Assembly (NCBI GenBank): GCA_964059195.1
Contig: CAXKWD010000007.1
Coordinates: 61,070,705 to 61,134,704, forward strand
From: Ectobius pallidus
Lineage: Eukaryota; Arthropoda; Insecta; Blattodea; Ectobiidae
DNA length: 64,000 bases
Direction: 5' to 3'
Every line of letters starts with the position of its first letter. Position 1 is the stretch's first letter. A model generated the notes under the pieces. The model made no database searches and was not told where the DNA came from. It saw only the letters and a program-made list of their open reading frames with translations. This document shows, piece after piece, positions 54,859-64,000 of the stretch. Position numbers and translations under genes: made by a program.

Positions 54859-55895
54859 TTATAGTTTCAGGGTGAGTTCGAAAAGTGGGTTGTATTCAAT
54901 AGGGTTATCATTAAGAATTATGTCTTTGTTCTTGTAGATTTCTAATGCTTCTAGGGTGTTGAGTCTATTACTTTTCTTTTCTTTGTGGGCTATTGTGAGT
55001 GTGTTTTCAATATTTTCAAATCTGTGTTCAGTGATTAGTTGTTTATATCCATTATTGATTGCAATTTGTGATATTATTCTGTATTCTTTGTTGTAAGTTT
55101 TGGGGTCTAGTGGTAGATTAACCATTCTGTATATCATACTATTGAGGGCAGCTAATTTTTGTTTGTATGGATGGTTAGAGTCTCTATTTATGATTGTATC
55201 TGTGTATGTAGGTTTCCTATAGATGTGAAAGTGGAGTTTAGTTTTTTGTCTAGTTAAATTCAGGTCAAGAAAATTGATAGAATTGTTGTTTTCTTTTTCC
55301 ATAGTGTAAGTTAGATTGTTGTGGATTTTATTAAAGTCTTGTAATATATCTTCTGCTTTATGTTTATTGCATATTATGAAGGTATCGTCCACATAGCGAT
55401 AATATGTTTTTATTTTATGTTTATTTATAATGTTGGGGATTTTTTACTTTTCTATGTCTTGTAAAAAGATTTCGGATATAATATTTGAAAGGGGGGAGCC
55501 CATCGCTAGCCCATCTTTTTGTAAGTAAATTTTATTGTTGAACGTGAAATAGTTTTGGTCTAAGATGTCAGAGATTGTATTAACAATTTGTTCTGTAATT
55601 AAAGGGTTTTCTTTGTTTTGTAGTAGGTTGTTCTGCATTATGTCTATAGTCTCTTTAATAGGAACGTTTGTGAATAAATTTTTTATATCAAGAGATATCA
55701 AAATATCATTTTTATTTAATTCAATATCTTTCAGTTTATTAGCCAGTTGTATGGAATTCTGTATAGTATATTTATTAGGTAATGTAAGTCTGTCTTTAAG
55801 TATATTAGTCATAGTTCTTGCTAGTTTATAAGAAGGTGCATTAGTGAAGTTAACGACAGGTCTTATAGGGTTATTGGTAAAATCAGCATATGCTA
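54859..55895 (-). pseudogene. Penelope-like RT, 5'-truncated, GIY-YIG mostly deleted
   Basis: The minus strand enters at IRPVVNFTNAPSYKLARTM and shows ILISLDIKNLFTNVPI (motif A), LQKDGLAMGSPLSNIISEIF (motif B), then one stop codon at 55441-55443 followed in the same frame by the catalytic YVDDTFII. INFLDLNL follows. After INNGYKQLITEH it jumps to the end of the GIY-YIG domain (LEALEIYKNKDII); the GIY and YIG motifs are missing. The last 60 codons are repeated on the + strand at 55905-56083. Confidence 0.85.
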
Positions 55896-56259
55896 AACAC
55901 CTAATCACTGAACAACACAGATTTGAAAATATTGAAAACACACTCACAATAGCCCACAAAGAAAAGAAAAGTAATAGACTCAACACCCTAGAAGCATTAG
56001 AAATCTACAAGAACAAAGACATAATTCTTAATGATAACCCTATTGAATACAACCCACTTTTCGAACTCACCCTGAAACTATAAATACACCAACAACAACA
56101 CAATCACTGTAGTACTAGTCCAACTTCCATCAGATAGCTACTAAGCTTACAAGGTTAGTTTAAATAATAACATAACATTATCTAATTTCAAAAATATTAT
56201 CTGATCCATCAACTAACATACTCATATCGTTTCATTAATTTTCTTTCATTTTACTCTTT

Positions 56260-56310
56260 TTTAGACTGAAGATGGTACATATACTGTACCGAAATGTACA
56301 TATCTGACTA
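56260..56310 (+). ncRNA. Hammerhead ribozyme-like motif, right Penelope arm
   Basis: TTAGA, CTGAAGA core, stem II GGTAC/GTACC with a 7-nt loop, GAAA, stem III AT-gtac-AT, cleavage base A, then TCTGA. Stem I pairs A-T, G-C, A-T, T-G, T-A. All conserved core positions are present. Confidence 0.6.
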
Positions 56311-57092
56311 CTAAGAAAAAGAACTACCATCTACAACACAATTTTAATGAGGACAACCTTAACAACCTTATAATAACCTATCATCATGAAACATCAAGCT
56401 TTTTTATATAAATATGTGAACAATAATTATGAGAATATTGGACATTCAAGTGTTAATTGCAAAAACATAGAATATATAATCATAATAGTTACGCACAAGT
56501 ATATGCTTGTAAGCTCATCTCTTAATCACAATTTCAAGGCATTTTATAATTTTAATTTTAAATGTGACATTTTAACGTTATTACGTGCAAGAATTACTCT
56601 TGCTACTTACCTTTATTTACCATTATATCTGAAATTGTAACAACTATAACAATCCAAAGTTGATCCTATATATTGATACTCATGTATTAATTCAACTATA
56701 TGGACTATGCACATATGTAATTACTTAAGTATATAAGTTGATCAAATTTATAACTCTTGACTATATTATTACATATTGCCAATGTATTCTTACTATCACT
56801 GGAATATTCTCACATGATATAGATGTTTTATGTATAGCCAATGAAATATTAATCTTAGAATTTTATCTTACTAGCTTTAATCACAAGTCACCATATATCA
56901 TACTATGTAAGAATCAACTAATAAATTATTGATTTATAATTTACAAACTATAATTATAATAAGTTATATTGTAAAAGGTTGTCCCCACTTCCTGTGTTGT
57001 TCATACGTCTTAGTATTTTATTTTGAGGGTATAAGACTAAAAACCTCTTTGATACATCTAATATCTCCCTCAAAGAACCAAGATGAAATTTA

Positions 57093-57760
57093 TCAATAAA
57101 ATTCGTCTTGATTGTTCACATTCACTAGCGATTTTGAGTATCTGAACCGTTCTGGCAACAACATGAACTTTCTACCCGCAAAGGGTTTGTAGTGATTAAT
57201 GCGAACTTCAATTTTATGGATAGATTTGTACACATATCCGCTGCCTCGTAAGGCTACGTCTTGAAATTCTTGTTTAATTTTCTCTAATTGATTATCTAAA
57301 ACATCAGAAATCTTAGTTGCAGAAATTGATTTCAAACTGCGGAGAGCAGTTTTCCCATCCAAGTCTTGATATTTGCATTTTCAAAAATGTTAACTTTTAA
57401 GGATTTGAATTGATTGACTGAGTCAGCAACCAGAGTTTCCATATTGGATTTGTAGGTAGAAAGGACGGTCTCCAGGTCACCTGTGGGAATTTCTGTAGCA
57501 ACATAAGTCGTTATTCTGGATTTAAATGCACTATCGACTTTCTTGAAATCATTCTGTAACAGAAAAATACGAAAATTCATTGTAGTATATTCTGTTTGTG
57601 AAAAAGAAGGAAATAACATTATGTCATGAATGAAGGCAAAACCACTTACATTAGTTGGTTGCCTTGACTGGTATGAGGATGCGGGTTGGCTAGACTGCCT
57701 GGTGCCTGTGGCCCTGCCCAAATTTTCATGGCTGCCGACTGGAACGGTAGACACCCACCG
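57093..57760 (-). pseudogene. DNA polymerase B, N-terminal part
   Basis: Minus strand, two frames joined near 57350 by a one-base change beside an A-run. It reads FRIFLLQNDFKKVDSAFKSR, LRGSGYVYKSIHKIEVRINH and SKSLVNVNNQDEF, then stops at the Penelope insertion; the polymerase frame resumes at 51639. This is the conserved region before the exonuclease domain of Polinton PolB. A splice-acceptor-like 'ctgttacag' and 'cacaaacag' precede it. Confidence 0.7.
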
Positions 57761-58070
57761 CCTGGGGCGATAACTTCTGGTAGTGGGCTGGCTCCACCCG
57801 TATTGGAATGGTGGTCGACTGGTTCTTGTCGGGCTGGTTCCTGCCGGGCTACAGACACCCCACCGCTGTGGGCGAGCTGCAGAGGATTGGTTGTTCCATT
57901 GGTAACTTGCACCTGGCGAACAGCATTGGGCTGTAACAAAAAATATAACTTGTATTTAATACTCAACAATGGCGGTCTGCATATTCACATACAAGAAAAT
58001 GGCTATGCTTAAATACCTTGTATGCAGAGATTCGACCGTTTGTAACTGTTTTCAGCACTGATTACCTGAC
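57646..58070 (-). other. Possible exon and introns between zinc-finger and PolB parts
   Basis: On the minus strand 'gtcag|gtaatc' (near 58070), 'ttttttgttacag' (near 57932) and 'actaatg|gtaagtgg' (near 57646) look like two introns bounding an exon that is open in more than one frame and rich in Ser, Pro, Arg and Gln. Joining the first pair in phase leads to a stop, so either an indel or a different splice choice is involved. Confidence 0.4.
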
Positions 58071-58511
58071 TGTCCGTGGACTTGGTTCAACGGTGTCGTT
58101 AGGCTGGCTAAGTACTGATGGTCTGGACTGTGGTGTCACTACCGGGGTCCCGGGTTCGATAACTGTTGATGTTGCGGCTGCCGGTCTCATTACCGATGAT
58201 TCGATGACTGTTGGCGTAGGTCTCGGTGTGCTGGCTTCACGACGTCTGTACATTTCAGACGGATTCATCGGGTGGTGGGTAGTTTCCACATGGCGGTTTA
58301 GATTACGGTGAGATGTGAAACTTTTATCACAAGGTATTTGTGTGCTGGAATGTGATTCTTGTATATGTCTATTTAATCTATCTCGCCGTGTAAATGAAGC
58401 TGCACACGAATCACAGATGATCTGGGATTCTCCATGTTTCTCCCTTACGTGCCGGTTCAAATCATATTTATACTTATATTTTGCGGAACACTGATCACAT
58501 GTGACTTCCAT
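58062..58511 (-). CDS. C2H2 zinc-finger ORF at the right end
   Basis: A 149-aa ORF, the first in the minus-strand set. Three C2H2 units occupy residues 1-78: CDQCSAKYKYKYDLNRHVRE, CDSCAASFTRRDRLNRHIQE, and a third (SFTSHRNLNRHVETTH) that lacks one Cys. A Ser/Thr/Pro-rich part follows (EASTPRPTPTVIESS). It lies just upstream of the polymerase start in the same orientation and may be its N-terminal exon or a separate DNA-binding protein. Confidence 0.6.
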   Translation of the reverse strand: MEVTCDQCSAKYKYKYDLNRHVREKHGESQIICDSCAASFTRRDRLNRHIQESHSSTQIPCDKSFTSHRNLNRHVETTHHPMNPSEMYRRREASTPRPTPTVIESSVMRPAAATSTVIEPGTPVVTPQSRPSVLSQPNDTVEPSPRTVR

Positions 58512-58720
58512 AGTGACGGCTATCAGTGTAATGAATTAAATTGTATGAAGATTGTGTATTTGTATTGGACCACGCGCATTCGCAGTAGGTTTGAGACGAG
58601 ACCAGTTCAAAATGTTGTCAAGGGTGTGGCATTGCATGCGTGCATATAACGACCGTTATTTTTTAAACAACCCGCCGAAACCGTTCACGCGCATGCGTAT
58701 AACTTGTCCTGACATCTTGA

Positions 58721-58815
58721 CCCCTCCGCGCCAAAAAAGGCTTAACCCCTACCAACCATCCGTGACGGGCTTATCGCCAAAGGACCTTAACCATGCGTGG
58801 CCTCCGCGCCAAAAG
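58721..58815. repeat. Right terminal inverted repeat of the Polinton
   Basis: This is the inverse of 41997-42090 with a few substitutions and short indels (it carries 'gataagcccgtc' where the left has 'gaagcccgtc'). It ends at about 58815 in ccaaaag. Confidence 0.8.
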
Positions 58816-59009
58816 AAATTTCTCTGATCAAACTGATTGATCTCAGTTCAAGGAGCTGGTTTCTTATTTGAGACACAAGATCAGATCATTATAAACATTA
58901 CATTAGGTCTGCCTGTGTGGTTGTGATAAATATAAAGAAAAAACACAAAAGACAACTTCATACATTTCTAGCTATGTCGTTGTGCATATATAGGCTATGT
59001 TGTAGTTGT

Positions 59010-59690
59010 TGTTGTTTTCTAATGCCAGACGTTTGACAACAAAGTCATTTGTTCTCTTGCACTCCAATATTTTTCGTAGATGTTCTCATATTTAGCCACT
59101 GAAGTACATGTTTTGAGATGTTCTGAGTCCATTTCTTGATTTGAATTGCACAGTGGGCAGTTTGAGGACTGAAATATTCCAATTCTATGCAGATGTTTTG
59201 CTAATCAGTCATGACCTGTTGCCAGTCTAAAGGCAGCTACAGATGCTCTGCGTGGTAGATCAGGAATTAGCTGTGGGTTTTGATACAGGGAGTTCCATTT
59301 TTCCCTTGAGATTCCATTGTCAGGTTTTGTTTGTTGATGTCCTTATATGTGGATTTGATAAATCTTTTTACAGAGTGGAATGTGGATTTGGTGACAGGTC
59401 TGTAAGCAGCTGTGCTGCCTTTTTTAGCTAAAACATCAGCATTCTCGTTTCCCAGAATTCCACAATGAGATGGTATACATTGAAATGCAATTCTTTTGTT
59501 GAGTGTTTTTAGTTGGAGAATCATTTTGGTTATTTCAGCTGATTGAGATGAAGATGTATAGTTGGAGGCAATTGTTTGAATAGCTGCTTTAGAATCTGAT
59601 AATATGACTGCGTTCTAGACTTTCACTTATTGCAGTGATCTCTCCATCAAAACTTGTTGTCCCGTATCCAAGAGATCTATAAAGTGAGAA
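59010..59690 (-). pseudogene. LINE RNase H and C-terminus, remnant
   Basis: The minus strand reads IAFQCIPSHCGILGNENADV (RNase H end), PRRASVAAFRLATGHD, then CPLCNSNQEMDSEHLKTC, a Cys-rich motif, and a (caa)n tail. Its order matches the C-terminus of the LINE at 35300-37678, so they are probably one family. It is 5'-truncated with at least one stop. Confidence 0.75.
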
Positions 59691-59699
59691 GAGGCTGCA

Positions 59700-61364
59700 T
59701 GTGACACCTGATCCTGCTCTCTTTCTTCCCTCTTTCCACCCCCTCCCCCCATTTGACTGAACTCTTTGTGATGTTTGCTAGGCGATGTTAAACAGCTAAT
59801 CGTCCTTAAAGTTATTTTTCAGTTTGCGGGCAAAAAATAGGTATGGCCTCCGCTCAACGAAAATTAATGTTTCAAAACAAAATTAGCGGTGTTTAAAGAT
59901 TTGAATGATGGTTTTAGCAGACAGAAGTTGCAAAAAAATACGAACTTTCACAATCTATGTTGGCTACATTTCTTAAAAAGAGAAGAGAAACTGAGGAAAG
60001 TGTTGTGTTTGTTGCAGTATATGCCTATGTTAAATAAATTCTTCCGTTTAAACTGTGTAAGTACATAATTCAATTTTTTGTTTGTTTTGCATGTGATTTT
60101 CTTAAGATGTCCCTCCTTATAACAATAAGCTGCATATAACAATATCATTTGCTAGGGCCTGCAAATATCATTATGTACTTTCAGTCTAATGGGGTCTATG
60201 TATTATAAACAAATTTTTAGATCCTTAGAAATAATAGTTTTGATGATATGGTGTTCAAAGTATTTGCCTATTTGCATTAACTTCTTTTTCTATTTATTTT
60301 TCCTGACTTCACCATAGTTCAAATTATGTTTTCGAAGATATGAATGTAAATAAAAAATTCTTAATTAGTTTGAAACTTTTAAAGGAATTGTAGTAGCGTA
60401 TATTAAGCATTGTGTAAATGTTTCATATTACATGTTTCATGTTACATTTCATATCTATAAATTGAGCTTGTAAAGTTGTAACACATTAAAATGTACTCAT
60501 TTTGCTGGCCTATGCCAATCCCATGAGGAGATGTTATGACGCTACTCTTGATAACCTTAAGTTCAAAACTCACATTTATAAAACTTACATGAATAACTCA
60601 TATGTTTTTCAAGACTGCATCGTGAAATTTAAATGGCTGTTTAATCATGTGTTTATCTCATGGTAAACAAAGTATCATAGGTAATGAAAGATCTGTTTTC
60701 CAAATATAAATGTTTATTTAAGTCGTTGCCATTTATTCTAGACCAGCCCTGTTTAGCAGTACTCTGAAGGTGTGAAGTCATTCCCTCTTCCCCTCCTTTT
60801 GTGACCTCCAAAGTGTAGCAATTGGTTCAGTTGCACAACAGACCTGTTCTAGACGAATATTCTTAAAATATCGTTTAAGTTTTAAAATATGCAAATATCT
60901 TTTTGGAATGATATGCTTTTTATTTTATTGCCATGAAGTGTGTCATTTTCAGAATATTCTAAATTAGTACCTCCAGTGAGAGAAGTGAAGCGGTATGCGC
61001 CGGTATGGAATACCGTCACTGCTTTTAAAGGTCCAATCGCATACCGGTACTGGTTTCAATCCTTAAAAAGCATACCGTCTCTGAAAATCAGTGGCTATTT
61101 AATATAAAGTGTTAATGTTCCTTTGAGTCGTAATTTAATAATTACTTTTCATGATTATTCATCCACTCGTACGTTTTCATCGGTAGCCATGGTCACTATA
61201 GAAGGCTGCGACGATAACTTGTGATGATCTTTGTTGTCTTCTTAATGACTATACCACTAGATTCGATATTTCTCGGTAACAAAATGTTGTAACTTTTATA
61301 ATGTTTAAATAGGTCTTACACATTTAAAAAATATATTTTTTGAAATTAATAATCTAAACTCCGT
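59700..61364. other. No gene seen
   Basis: AT-rich. A block with 'cggtatgcgccggtatggaataccg' flavour near 60990-61080 may be an end of a DNA element, but no matched end or target duplication was confirmed. Confidence 0.35.
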
Positions 61365-61500
61365 GGCGCTACATCCCTTAGTGGACCACGGCTACCACCC
61401 AACCGCTGCTCATCTACCATAGATGGCAGGATTTGGGGCATGTGGTCAGCATCCTGACATCCACAGCCGGTGTTGGTGGTTTCTGTGACCGTGAAATAAA
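61365..61500 (+). mobile_element. SINE fragment
   Basis: 'tccgtggcgctacatccctt', 'ccaaccgctgctc' and 'gcatgtggtcagcatcctga' follow the same order as the arthropod SINE body noted at 9568-9797, here mainly its 5' part. It is truncated and divergent. Confidence 0.5.
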
Positions 61501-64000
61501 TAAAGGTCTGCCAATCAACAGTACAAGATGCTCTGGTCTTGTGTTGGCAATCATCTATAAAACAGGGTTGTTACTCATGGAGAAAGTTAATTAAGAACAT
61601 GCTAAGTGTATATCACATAATTATTATGCTGTTAGGGAGGGAATGTGCTTTTTTAAATTCAGGTATGATAGGGAAAACTTTTGGGATAGCATACCGCCTC
61701 TGGATTTTTCCCCACTTCCTTCACTGAGTACCTCCAACTTAACACCCCTAACATTTCATCCATCACTACAGCTAAACCAACAATCATATTATTACATTTC
61801 ATCCATCACCACAGCTAAACCGCCAATCGTACATGATCATTTCACTTTCTACTACTTAAATTTTGCATACTAGAATGTTCAAAAATCTGAGATGCCATGG
61901 TCATAACCTTTTAAATTTTGTATGGAATGACCCAACTGCTTGTCATATCTCGTACATTTAAAAATGACACTGCAAAATACTTCTATTTTAAAAATTCAAC
62001 TTTGGTGTGAAGATAATGTTATTTTGACAACTGGTATAGAAAAATATCAGCATGCTTTATATGCCTCGTATTAACCTATACAGGAAGGTAGGGTTTTGGA
62101 AGGGGCTAAGGAAAATTTTAGGAAGGCTCAAGCCCACCCTTTCCCTATCATATCATCACTACTGCTCAGCAGCCCTATTCTGTAACTTTTCGTTTTGCTA
62201 GCCGCTCGACTCGAGATGTTACCGATCGGGATCTCCCCATTCCGAGTCGATCGAAATGTTGGCTTGTTTGGTATTCTGCAACACCAATCGAGATCATCCA
62301 CTCGTTTTGCGTATCTCAAAACGAAATCCCGAAGGTAGCCGAGGCATTAGTGACGTACAGGTGACGTTACCCAATGAGAGACAAGGGTTTTAAGTGACGT
62401 CATCTCAACTGTGAAGATTTTTCGTCTGAAACAGCAATCCCGCCATAATGAAAATGGTTTAACTAACCCTAAAATTCATGAGACTTGATAATATCTCACA
62501 CAATTTATAAAATGAAGTCTTACTAAAAGAACTTAATATGAATAGGCCGCTTATTTTTTGACGGGCCTTACAAATAAGGTAAACCTACGTACTGTGCTGT
62601 GGTTTTAACAGTTTGCAATGCACAGCTAGACGACATTCTATTCAATGGATCTCAATTCTAATGTTAGGAATGTAGAAGTGAGGGTTGAAATACCTCAAGG
62701 ACGAGGGACAGCGGTCGTTCATCTCTCATAAACCGCTATGTCCCCTATCTTTCAGATTTTTTGTTCCATAGGGCAGTCAGGCTCAAGCATTTGCAGTCTA
62801 CAGAAGCCATAGGCTACAATTCCGTGTAATATTGTCACTAATGCAAGTTTTATCGAGTCTGTGCAAAGTTAATAATGGATTAACAGTGAAATACCGTGCA
62901 ATGAATATAGTTCTGTAATTATTCTGTGAAAGCATTGTGAGGCGTGTTATTTCAAGTGTGTTATTTCTCCACAAGAGAGAATCCAGTTATCAGTGGTTTG
63001 TAGTATTAAAATATACACTTCTCATTGCCAGGTAATTACTTTTGCATTTTCCTAACTACCTTGCACAAGCTGACTACATAGTACACTATATTATGTCTAA
63101 TTAAAAGCATTGACTCAAATTTGGAATATGTCCCTTAAAAAAAAGTTGCCGTTTCCTGCGTTTTTCTTGTTCAGAATTTTTAAGGCCTAGGCGTCATTGA
63201 CTTTTTTTTTAATTACACAAATTATCAAAGTTTATCCAAAGCATTTACTAAATGACTTTTATTGGGTAGGCTAATATTTGCTAAAGTAGTCTTTTGTCGT
63301 ACTACGTCTGTTCTATTTATTGCAGTATTTGTTTATAGTTCTGCATTTAATTTAACAAAAACAGTGATTACAGAAATTATTAAAAATATGATATATGTTT
63401 GCTTTGAGATTAGTCTAGTTTTAAACGTAAATTACTGCTAGTATAAATATGACACGCCATAAACAATTCAAATATTTATTGACCCTTCATATGAAATGTT
63501 TGGGCACCCTTGGCCTATATTAATTTTTTATTTATTTCGGAGATTGGTTGACATAGGTAAAATATATGTACAGTACATTTTAGGAATGAATACAATATCA
63601 CCTGCTGTTTATTTTATTTGTAGTTTGTTTTCTGTACTTAATGTTCATAATTATGGCAAGAACATATTATACTGGTAGTGAATTGGGGTTGACGGTGTTA
63701 TTAACGATTAAATTATATTACAATTAAAGAAAATTAGTAGGCTACTTACATTTTTACTACAACTAATATTTCTGGCCATGATTTGTAAGACAAACATAAC
63801 CCTACATTTTTACATATATTATTTTAATATGTTTTCATTAGTTTATTAAGTTTTAAATATTTTAATTAGTTATGCTTATGCATTAATAACAAAAATTTAA
63901 TAGAATGGCATTGTGTATTGCTTTCCTTCGTTATTTATTTGACTTAGAAATTTCCAAACGAATGCGTGAGACCTCTCGGCAAGGATTCCGATCAGCCGCC
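61501..64000. other. No supported gene
   Basis: Mostly AT-rich DNA. A GC-richer patch at 62150-62420 contains 'ctcgactcgag' and 'gtgacgtcatc' (a CRE-like site). A 28-codon ORF from 62646 has no recognisable product. Nothing firm was found. Confidence 0.35.

Larger units (their letters stand above)
51652..57097 (-). mobile_element. Penelope-like element, head-to-head inverted insertion
   Basis: The 12-bp duplication brackets it. A minus-strand copy (RT to 3' end, 55895 down to 51652) is joined head-to-head at about 55895 to a plus-strand partial copy (55900-57060) that repeats the last 60 codons and the 3' region. The outer arms are therefore inverted repeats of over 850 bp. An RTE-type LINE splits the left arm. 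Inverted, 5'-truncated copies are characteristic of Penelope-like retroelements. Confidence 0.85.
41855..58816. mobile_element. Polinton/Maverick (adintovirus-like) element, degraded
   Basis: Terminal inverted repeats (41997-42090 and 58721-58815) enclose a protein-primed PolB, retroviral-type integrase, packaging ATPase, adenain-like protease, double-jelly-roll and penton-like capsid parts, a phospholipase A2 and accessory ORFs. That combination is specific to Polintons and adintoviruses. About 5.4 kb of it is a later Penelope/RTE insertion. Deletions fuse several genes. The 6-bp target duplication was not identified, so the outer limits are approximate. Confidence 0.85.

Noticed and set aside
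60960..61710. Possible hAT ends (gcggtatgcgcc ... gcataccgcctctg)
   Set aside because: The ends match only partly and I found no 8-bp flanking duplication.
62128..62420. Minus-strand 63-aa ORF and CRE-like gtgacgtcatc as a promoter or gene start
   Set aside because: No recognisable protein and no supporting TATA or downstream exon; the site alone is weak evidence.

Overview
The window looks like a transposon-dominated stretch of an arthropod, most likely insect, nuclear genome. It is AT-rich, has intron-type splice signals and AATAAA poly(A) signals, and is packed with nested mobile elements. The only confident host coding sequence is the last exon of 3-hydroxyisobutyryl-CoA hydrolase (HIBCH, + strand, 15949-16079). 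Two short repeats resemble tRNA-derived SINEs of cockroaches and termites, so Blattodea is possible, but that is a weak inference. All identifications are by eye; no search was run.

Layout. 0.5-4.2 kb: a decayed minus-strand LINE split by a solo LTR and a Tigger-like element, fused to a Penelope-like fragment. 4.6-10.6 kb: a plus-strand LINE whose 3' UTR is split by a hAT transposon, which itself carries a deleted mariner and a SINE. 11.4-11.8 kb: an inverted repeat carrying two hammerhead-ribozyme-like motifs. 12-17.6 kb: an internally deleted hAT, two deleted mariners, the HIBCH exon and a short hAT element. 18.6-34.4 kb: two hAT-type elements (A and B) separated by 8 bp and flanked as a pair by one 8-bp target duplication. 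B holds a 147-bp-type minisatellite and a 7.8-kb LTR retrotransposon with identical LTRs, an intact gag and no pol. 35.3-37.7 kb: a 5'-truncated LINE with RNase H and a 12-bp target duplication.

38.1-58.8 kb holds virus-like DNA of the Polinton/Maverick (adintovirus-like) type. One fragment (38.1-40.6 kb) has penton-like, adenain-like protease and nuclease-like pieces, split by a solo LTR. The larger copy (about 41.9-58.8 kb) has terminal inverted repeats, a BIR (IAP-like) ORF, two small accessory ORFs, nuclease-like, double-jelly-roll capsid, penton-like, protease, phospholipase A2, packaging-ATPase and integrase remnants, a protein-primed DNA polymerase B in several frames, and a zinc-finger ORF. 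Its polymerase is interrupted by a head-to-head Penelope-like insertion with a 12-bp target duplication, and that insertion contains an RTE-type LINE.

As a system, the Polinton copy would have supplied its own replication (PolB), integration (integrase with chromodomain), packaging (ATPase) and capsid set. The plus-strand left arm looks like an accessory or host-interaction module. The copy is broken in many places, but several breaks are single-base length changes in A or T runs, so the age of the decay, or assembly error, is an open question. 58.8-64 kb is mostly AT-rich DNA with a LINE remnant and a SINE fragment.
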